From Dryococelus australis (lineage: Eukaryota; Arthropoda; Insecta; Phasmatodea; Phasmatidae), in contig CM056995.1 in assembly GCA_029891345.1 (NCBI GenBank), forward strand, positions 212,363,047 to 212,427,046: a stretch of 64,000 bases of DNA. The letters are read 5' to 3'. Position 1 is the first letter of the stretch; each line of letters begins with the position of its first letter. Shown here in pieces: positions 57,094 to 64,000 of the stretch. Below the pieces are notes generated by a model that ran no database searches, was not told the DNA's origin, and saw nothing but the letters and a program-made list of their open reading frames with translations. The position numbers and the translations under genes are program-made.

Positions 57094-57897
57094 TCATTCA
57101 GGATGTTTTAAACAATTGCTCGTCATGTGACGATGCACATTATTACAGAATGTAAATAACTTCCGACAAAATCGGCACTTATTTCCAGAAACCATTGAGT
57201 TATCCACCCCATCACTTACATCGCAAGTTAACAAATGTTTTTCAAGTTGGGTATGATCGCTAAACACAGAATGGCATTTACTACATGGATATTTCTTTCT
57301 AACTATGTTTCCTAAACAATTATTTTTGATTTGATGTCTTCTCAATTTTCGATGGGAAGTAAATTCTTCCTCACAAGTTTTACACTAGAAACTAGCTTGT
57401 ATACTCTCTTCTAATGCAGTTGCTAATGATGTAATCGATTCACTTATTCCCGCTGATGTATTAGCTTTACATACTGCTGCGTGCCTTGCTAATGCATATT
57501 GTCTCGTAAATATAGGTTCACAGATTGTACAGCAATAGCTAACACACTCAGGATTCATTACACACATACTTCTCTCTTGGCACCGCATATTCCCAATATG
57601 CTAACATTTTATTTAGTTGTGTTGACAGTGAAATCCAAAGGATGATTCACCCATTTCAGGAGTAAAACCACAGCAGCTTATAACATGTAGATCTAGTTTA
57701 TCACTAGTAGCAAACAAAGATTGACATTTCAAACATCTATATAGATGGCGTTTAGGTTTACTATGACAGTATCATTCGTGAGAACATAACATCCCCTCAT
57801 CGAAATACTCCTTGGCACAATAACAACACTTATGCCTCATATATAATGCGAGGTTTCTTCTGAAGAATGCAGAGCCGATGTATTCACCTCTATAATC
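57094..57897 (-). pseudogene. Exon of a six-finger zinc-finger protein (decayed)
   Basis: One minus-strand reading frame from about 57897 to the TAA near 57094 carries successive fingers. They are CCYCAKEYF...H, CLKCQSLF...HVISC, CCTICEPIF...HAAVC, CKTCEEEF...HQIKNNC, CSKCHSVF...HLLTC and CRFCRKLF...HMTSNC. Most are C-x2-C-x12-H-x3/4-C (C2HC) rather than C2H2. Four stops interrupt the frame: a TGA in finger one, a TAA and a TAG between fingers two and three, and a TAG before finger four. A splice-acceptor-like TTAGTCTGTTTAG precedes the exon. A DNA-binding host regulator or a domesticated transposon protein are both possible. Selection seems to have ended recently, since the frame itself is undamaged. 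Confidence 0.65.
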
Positions 57898-59151
57898 CTA
57901 AACAGACTAAGCTAAATACCTTAAGACAATGAACTTTTATACCTTTCGTAAATGTAGTAAAACACGAGAGGGAAAAAGCAACCAATCGTTACAGATCCAA
58001 TCCACCGGTGATTCATTGCATGAAACAATGACAAGCACATTTTATCTAACACAATGCCACTACTGTTCGGAGCTCATTTGATCTTAAACCATCAAAACGT
58101 AAACATCTCACCACGATCCTATAATATTACTCTAAACACAACATAGCTTTATACTTGGTCATGAAGTAACTAACATACAAAGAGACAAAATGATATATGA
58201 AAAACATATTTTTAAAGTTTGTAAATATTTTTTTTATCTGTTCATCTGAAATAATCGTAAACCAGAAACGCTTCTGTACGGTATAAGGTTTAAATGTTTA
58301 TAACCCCTTCAAACGAATGTTAACATAGAGGGATGTGTCTAAGCTAGAGGATTTAATATATAATACATGATAGGTATACTTCATTCTTATTTACAGGTTA
58401 CATGTAAACATACACAAATTGAATGATATACAAAACTATTCACATTAACCGTTTAGACATTTCATGATTTTAGTATTGTACGGGAAATGAATTTCGTAAT
58501 CATACATTGCATCACCCCTAACTATGTTAATTAGATAAGTATGATTCCTAATTAATAAAATATCAGTCCACATTCACTATCATGTTTTTGGAATCAGCAA
58601 ACAAACCTTCAACTCCTATAAATTAATCATGCAATATTAGTCAATTCATCATTTAATTTAAGTTCATTTATAACTCTACTTAACACTTATCTAAACAAAA
58701 CCAAGATTAGAGAGTGACAGAGATTTCTCCCTCTTATACCGTGAGAGTGTCAAAATATAACAGATTCCAAGATATCAAAAGTTTCCCAAACTATTGCCAG
58801 TGAATATAAATTAACGTTTGATTTGTACGCAACATAGATATTTGCTTTATGCGCAACATACATATTTGCTTTATGCTCAACTTACATACATATTTGTTAA
58901 ACTATTACCAGAAGGGATACATGAATAGTTTATAGTTCCCTTTCAATATTCCATTTCACCCCTCCTAGCAAACAATTTAACTTCCTATCACGAAAATTTA
59001 TCCCAAATAGCAAACAGTATACCCACTCCAAGAAAATTATTTTTATACTTACAAGTAATTACTGTTAAACAGGTATATTTACGAACAAACAAACGTACAG
59101 AAAACCTGAAATATTCCAAATGGCAAACCTACTCCACACAAGACTTGCTCC
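57898..59151. other. AT-rich, G-poor non-coding sequence
   Basis: Possibly intron of the zinc-finger gene relic. A 27-bp near-repeat (ACATATTTGCTTTATGC) occurs around 58835 and 58860. Confidence 0.4.
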
Positions 59152-59245
59152 TAATGAACCAAATTGACCCAAAATTAACGTAAATTGACCAAAATTAACC
59201 CAAATCAAGCCAAAATTAACCAAAAATACCAAAATATACTCCAAA
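59152..59245 (+). repeat. Short minisatellite (CCAAAATTAAC-like)
   Basis: About eight units of AACCAAATTGACCCAAAATT-type sequence, 10-13 bp each. Confidence 0.7.
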
Positions 59246-59632
59246 ACACACACAAACGTATGCACACACATGCATACACACTGAGAATGAAATAAATAAC
59301 TAAAATCTATATAGCTTTCTACCACTCTGATTTACATATACACGCCAACCAGTTACACTTTTCGTGAACATAGTAACATACGAGGGAAGAAATTATCATA
59401 TTTAAAAATCAACCCACGATAATTAAACATATCATAAGGGTTATAATGTGTTTCTTTTCTTTAAATATTTATGCAAAACTCTTTGAAAACCTATATCCAT
59501 ATACAGTTTTACATACAAGAAATAAACAATGTTTATATCCGAGTCAGATACCTAGCGAAAACAAATACCTGTATTGGGAATGGCATATGTTCGAACAATC
59601 TGCCAACTCTTAACTATGTATATATATATACA

Positions 59633-59633
<1 letters not shown>

Positions 59634-59667
<34 letters not shown>
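59634..59667. repeat. (CA)n microsatellite
   Basis: Pure CA run preceded by a short TA run (59620-59630). Confidence 0.95.
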
Positions 59668-59668
<1 letters not shown>

Positions 59669-59892
59669 ATATTTCATTCAGTAGAGAACATTTTCTACAG
59701 TAAATGCTTATGTTAGACTCATCTCATCTGCTACACAATATTAACTTTAAAATTCACATTACATTGTAATTATTTGAAACATTCATTTACTTTTCAAACT
59801 TATATTTATAATAATTTCTTATATTTCACGCACCCTGTTTTATAACAGGCTCATTTACAGAACCGAAAGCTCACCATATCACCAATCCACAC

Positions 59893-60123
59893 AACAATAT
59901 TTACCAATCTTTCCATTAATCCTTAACAATCTTTACCAATCTTTCCATCAATCCTTACAAATCTTTTCCTATCTTGACCAATCTTTCCATCATTCCTTAC
60001 CAATCTTTCCTTCAATCTTTACAAATCTTTACCAATCTTTACCAATATTTACCAATCTTTCCAACAATCTTTACCAATATTTACCAATCATTCCATCAAT
60101 CCTTGCCATCAATATTTACCAAC
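59893..60123 (+). repeat. Minisatellite (ACCAATCTTT)n
   Basis: About 20 units of 10-14 bp such as TTTACCAATCT, TTCCATCAATCC and TTACAAATCT. Pyrimidine-rich, with almost no G on the plus strand. Confidence 0.85.
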
Positions 60124-60160
60124 AGCAAATTATGTGATTCCAATAGCCCCATGTGCAGTC

Positions 60161-61904
60161 AAAATAGCCCCACACTTTTTGAAATTTCATTCTTATGTAG
60201 TGTTTTACTATATTATTTTTTATTGGTAAATGCATATGCTATTAAGTTTTATCGTGGCTTTATTTGTTACACATCTTTGAGAGCTAAATATATATTTTAT
60301 GGTATATCTGATAGCATGCACTGGTGAGAAACAACAATGCTTCAATTTTGAAATGGTCCAAATAGCCCCACCTTACCCTGCCGTAAGTTGTCATGCAGTA
60401 AAGAATGAAATAAAAATATCACGCCAGACAATAAAATAAATATTATTGTTTTTATTATTCCATACACAGATTTTACAAGACTGTAGTGACTGTCAGTGTT
60501 ACATATACCGTTACAAATAAACTTTGCACGTATTTATTTTGCAAAAGCTATTGTAAGTAAACACTGTACAACATCGCTTTGATTTGTTTATAGCCTTGCA
60601 ATGCGCGGCAAATCACAAACCGTAACATAGTTTATACCATCTCAGTACAGCTCAGGATAGAGAAAATACGTCGAGGAATACGTTCAGCGTGTGCGGAAAT
60701 GGCCATTGTTTGTAAATGTTGCCAAACTGAACGTTTTGGAATACCGACCTAAGTTTTTCATTTCGCTAATTAAATGCGAGAACGAGTCATAAAGTATTAC
60801 TTCATTATCCGCGCGGCAAAAGGTCCTCAAGTATTACGTTTGACTAAACGCTCTGGGCTCAATGGATTTAAAAAAGGAATCCTGATGAACGATAATCATG
60901 ACGATTTAAAGTTTATTTACTTTTGTGTTCACTATAAAGTCCAGATAAATATAATTTAATGATCAGCAAAATTTCCGAAGCAAAATACTTACGCGTTAAA
61001 GTAGTAAGTTCCACAAACACTTTGGAATTCTTAAACGGATTCGATACTCTATAATCAGAGCTAAAACTCTTTGGCGTTAAAAGTTAACGGCCATGATGAA
61101 CCTCTGATTCTAATTTCTTTGTATGTTACTCGTAGAACTTTATTACTGCCTCCGAGGTTTCTGTGAATCGCACGAAAGCAGAAGAAAAATGAGTACATAT
61201 CCAGTGAAAGAAAAATATTCAAGAATCTCACCATTGATTTAAAATCAGAAATTTCAAGTTTCAATCTACGTAGACTCTTTACTCCTTTTGAGTTTGAAAG
61301 CGACCCAAGTAAGGAAAACTGAGTATTTTTTATTAGTGAGCTGCATTTGTTTTCCCATTATTTTTCAGCTAAGTTTATGAGAATACTTCAGTTACACCCT
61401 AAGGCATAGTTACGCCAACACCAGGTACAAAAGCCTTGAGGTGATACCTGATAGAAAATGATATCGAAAACAGAAAATACTTATGATATTTTGTAATTGT
61501 AAAGAAAAAATTGAAATAATTTTGTTGGAAAACATTTAAAAACTATTAGAACAACAAAGTGTTGAAAATAATTGAAATTCTTTTACTTAAAAAATAACGT
61601 TTGTGAAAGTTTGATGATTAATACCAACTTCTTCCCATATGGAAATAAAACGCCGAACGTAAGGTTTGCATTACTGTAAAAAAAGAGAAAAAAACCACCT
61701 TTGAAGAGGCATTTTTCGAGAATCGTTTATCCAAGCTGTACATCGAGGAAAAATGTTGTTGATTTAAAGGTAATTATTCATCATTCAGTATTGTTTATAT
61801 TATTTATATTATATGTTGTTTATATATGATTAAATAATTTTACGCGAATGCATCACATCACAAATATTCGTAAGCAACTCAGTTGAATAAAACACTACTT
61901 AATT
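60161..61904. other. AT-rich non-coding sequence
   Basis: The phrase AATAGCCCCAC occurs three times (60142, 60163 and 60360 areas) on both sides of a 200-bp segment. No gene supported. Confidence 0.4.
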
Positions 61905-62333
61905 TTAATCTAAAGTGAGCACTTTTGAAACAAATTTTATGAAAAAGTCACTTCCCCTATCTGCGTATATTTCAACGGGCTCCCTGAGTGACATGTGCCC
62001 AGTACAGTTGGTAACGATGGATGGGAATTATTTCCGTATCTTAACGTCGAATAAAAGGTGTTACGTAACAATTCCTGATAATTTAAATTATTCCTCTCAG
62101 TTTCAGTTTTTTTTTTTTTTTGTTAATGCATCGAAGTGTAAAGATGAGAACATTTGTAAAATATTTACTTATCTAAAAATTTCACATTTTCACCTGACCA
62201 ACAGCATGAATAAGATGGTGAGGCCTATGGGATTGTTAATCTTACATATGGCGGAAGAATACACAGCGTGCATACAAGTAGATCTTAAGTCGGGCCTTCG
62301 AAAGTGCAAATTTTGCCGTGAATAGCCTCTACC
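61905..62333. mobile_element. Inverted-repeat element, family 1, left end worn
   Basis: The left end keeps only TAAAGTGAGCACTTTTGAAA of the terminal repeat. The right end is TTTGCCGTGAATAGCCTCTA. The interior AAAAAGTCACTTCCCCTATC, TGCCCAGTACAGTTGGTAAC and GTGAGGCCTATGG is present. A 16-base T run at 62106 is secondary. Confidence 0.82.
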
Positions 62334-62439
62334 TACGGGACTTACAGCTGTAGATCTATTATATTTCTGGTGGAAAGTCTGTAAGAAGGTTCAATGCAGT
62401 GTCGTAGAGTAGTTTTGTACGTTATGACGCGCATATTTT

Positions 62440-62458
62440 GAGAGAGAGAGAGAGAGAG

Positions 62459-62547
<89 letters not shown>
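62440..62547. repeat. Compound (GA)n(TA)n microsatellite
   Basis: About ten GA units pass into about 42 TA units. Confidence 0.95.
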
Positions 62548-62548
<1 letters not shown>

Positions 62549-64000
62549 GAAAAAGCAGTATTATTTTTTGTTTTGTATATGCGTGCTAGGAAATGGTGTT
62601 TCCAAGTTGCGTGACGTCTTGAAAGCACTAAACAGCTCTCGTTTGAAGTGGGTGTTCTTTTCGTATATCAGCACATTAAACTCTCATTTAATAGTTTCGA
62701 GGGAATACATGTACTTCAAACACTATGCAACGCCGGGTATACGCGGGCGCGTAAGTTTTCTCTCTCATTTTGTACAAGGAACCTCGCAAGAATAATCATG
62801 TAGACAGCTTACTTAACTAGACTGTGACGTCACAAAGGGTGATACTGCTCGCCATTGTTTCATGTCTACCGAACACATTCTTCCACTCCATGCCGTTTAT
62901 CTCCCATTCATAATATTTCTAGTTGAACGTGCTTCAAAAAAGTCACTACCAGGAAGAGTAAAGAAAACGACAGAAGATAAAATTTAATACCCCACCAGTG
63001 CGAGACGTGTAGCTATGTTGCACTGTCTTACGGTATTCCGCTTTTATTTTGGCTGTGATGTAATTACAGCATTAAGATATAAATTTTATTCTTTTCCCTT
63101 TACAGGCTACAATAGATAAAGCATATTTGAAGGGCACTTGGCAAAAAATACGAGATATGTTGCTACATCTGACAAAGTTAAATTATAGAGGCCAATTTAT
63201 TATAAGTTAACTTAATTGATCTTTTTAATCCCCCCTCCCCTTCCCTTCACCCTTACATTCAAAGGCGCTATGTGGATGGTTAAACGGTTTCTGATGGTGT
63301 ACGGACTTTCAATAAACAAAAAAAAAATTAATTAAAACGACCTTTACTTTACTGGCTTATTCGAAATAGGAGGAATTCAGTATCTTGGCGTCCGTATCAA
63401 TGGGTTTGCCTTTATATTAAACGTATGTCGAGTACGGTGGATCATTTCACAACGCGAATAATTTCTTGTTAAGGAGGCAGCCTTTGGCGTGATTGATTAA
63501 ACGTTAGCTTATGTGTGGGTTTCTTTTCTTGTGTTCCGATTGCGGTATTACTGTGTCTGCCATAGATTATACTTCTCTGACTGTGCAATAGTACTTGTTA
63601 TGTAGCTAAGAGTATTTGTGTTCAGTATGTCGATACAGAAAGTGTTTATTTGGAAAGCTATTTTAATCCTCTCTACTTTAGCAATAAGTATGTGTTGATC
63701 TTTGCGTGATGGGGTCCTGTATCGCTATGGTCGCTACAGCCGGCCACATATTTACGAACAGCCAACATATTTTGAAACTCAGGCACGTCCGTGTTTAGCG
63801 TATATGGAAACAATGCCCGAATTGCCGAAACATAAAATCAAGAAAAGAATTTTAATTACGTACTTAATATATTTTGACGGGCTTAGAGTTATTGGACAAA
63901 TATTTGCACGCTGATATTTAAAATAGATAGCACTAGCTGATCAATCAAATAATAATTTTGTATTTAAAAAATGTGGAATTTTTTACAAACAACTATGGGT
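62548..64000. other. AT-rich non-coding sequence to the window end
   Basis: No gene or repeat supported. CCCGGGTATACGCGGGCGCG near 62733 is a weak match to the retroposon start motif. Frames at 62568-62795 and 63702-63914 have no recognisable content. Confidence 0.4.

Larger units (their letters stand above)
55420..60160. other. 4.7-kb stretch with strong strand asymmetry (few G on plus)
   Basis: For most of this interval the plus strand is rich in A and C and poor in G (for example 55830-56060, 56800-57000, 59150-59250, 59880-60120), with no comparable stretch elsewhere in the window. It encloses the zinc-finger exon, which is read from the minus strand. Apart from that exon and simple repeats I see no gene in it. 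The limits are judged by eye. Confidence 0.6.

Overview
The window is eukaryotic nuclear DNA, almost certainly from an arthropod and probably an insect. There is no bacterial gene packing and no rRNA. It is AT-rich and crowded with decayed transposons, tRNA-derived SINEs, small inverted-repeat elements, microsatellites and minisatellites. Several SINE bodies look like ones I associate with stick insects (Phasmatodea). That is recollection, not something that can be checked here. No intact host protein-coding gene could be recognised.

The main object is a complete but dead Polinton/Maverick-type giant DNA transposon (endogenous adintovirus-like element) at 3555-15870, about 12.3 kb. It has terminal inverted repeats of roughly 280-295 bp that begin AG and end CT. 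Plus-strand genes, left to right, are two small zinc-binding ORFs, a small unknown ORF, protein-primed family B DNA polymerase (5395-8643), FtsK/HerA-type packaging ATPase (9397-10096), a short ORF resembling a matrix-metalloprotease prodomain (10117-10432) and a BRO-N protein (10489-11353). Minus-strand genes are a capsid-like protein (9371-8661), retroviral-type integrase (12470-11489), a fibre-like repeat protein (about 13480-12780), adenain-type cysteine protease (14100-13490), a phospholipase A2-domain protein (14960-14205) and a conserved unknown protein (15568-14965). All carry stops and frameshifts. A small inverted-repeat element has landed inside the protease gene. No double-jelly-roll major capsid gene was recognised.

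Outside the Polinton there are about ten copies of one non-autonomous inverted-repeat family (ends like GTTCACGGTAAAATGAGCAC) and two copies of a diverged sister family. Other relics are a Penelope-like retroelement with a GIY-YIG remnant (35330-36190, minus), a Tc1/mariner-superfamily transposase relic (44560-45300), and an LTR-retrotransposon remnant with a primer-binding-site-like motif and a gag zinc knuckle (about 46900-48310). Several SINEs, a foldback element at 30167-30366 and a possible RTE-type tail at 40389-40900 are also present.

The right part (about 54-60 kb) holds a hexamer minisatellite, a 117-bp tandem array, and a 4.7-kb stretch that is strikingly poor in G on the plus strand. 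That stretch contains a minus-strand exon of a decayed six-finger zinc-finger gene (57897-57094). The remaining sequence is AT-rich and shows nothing I can support as genic.
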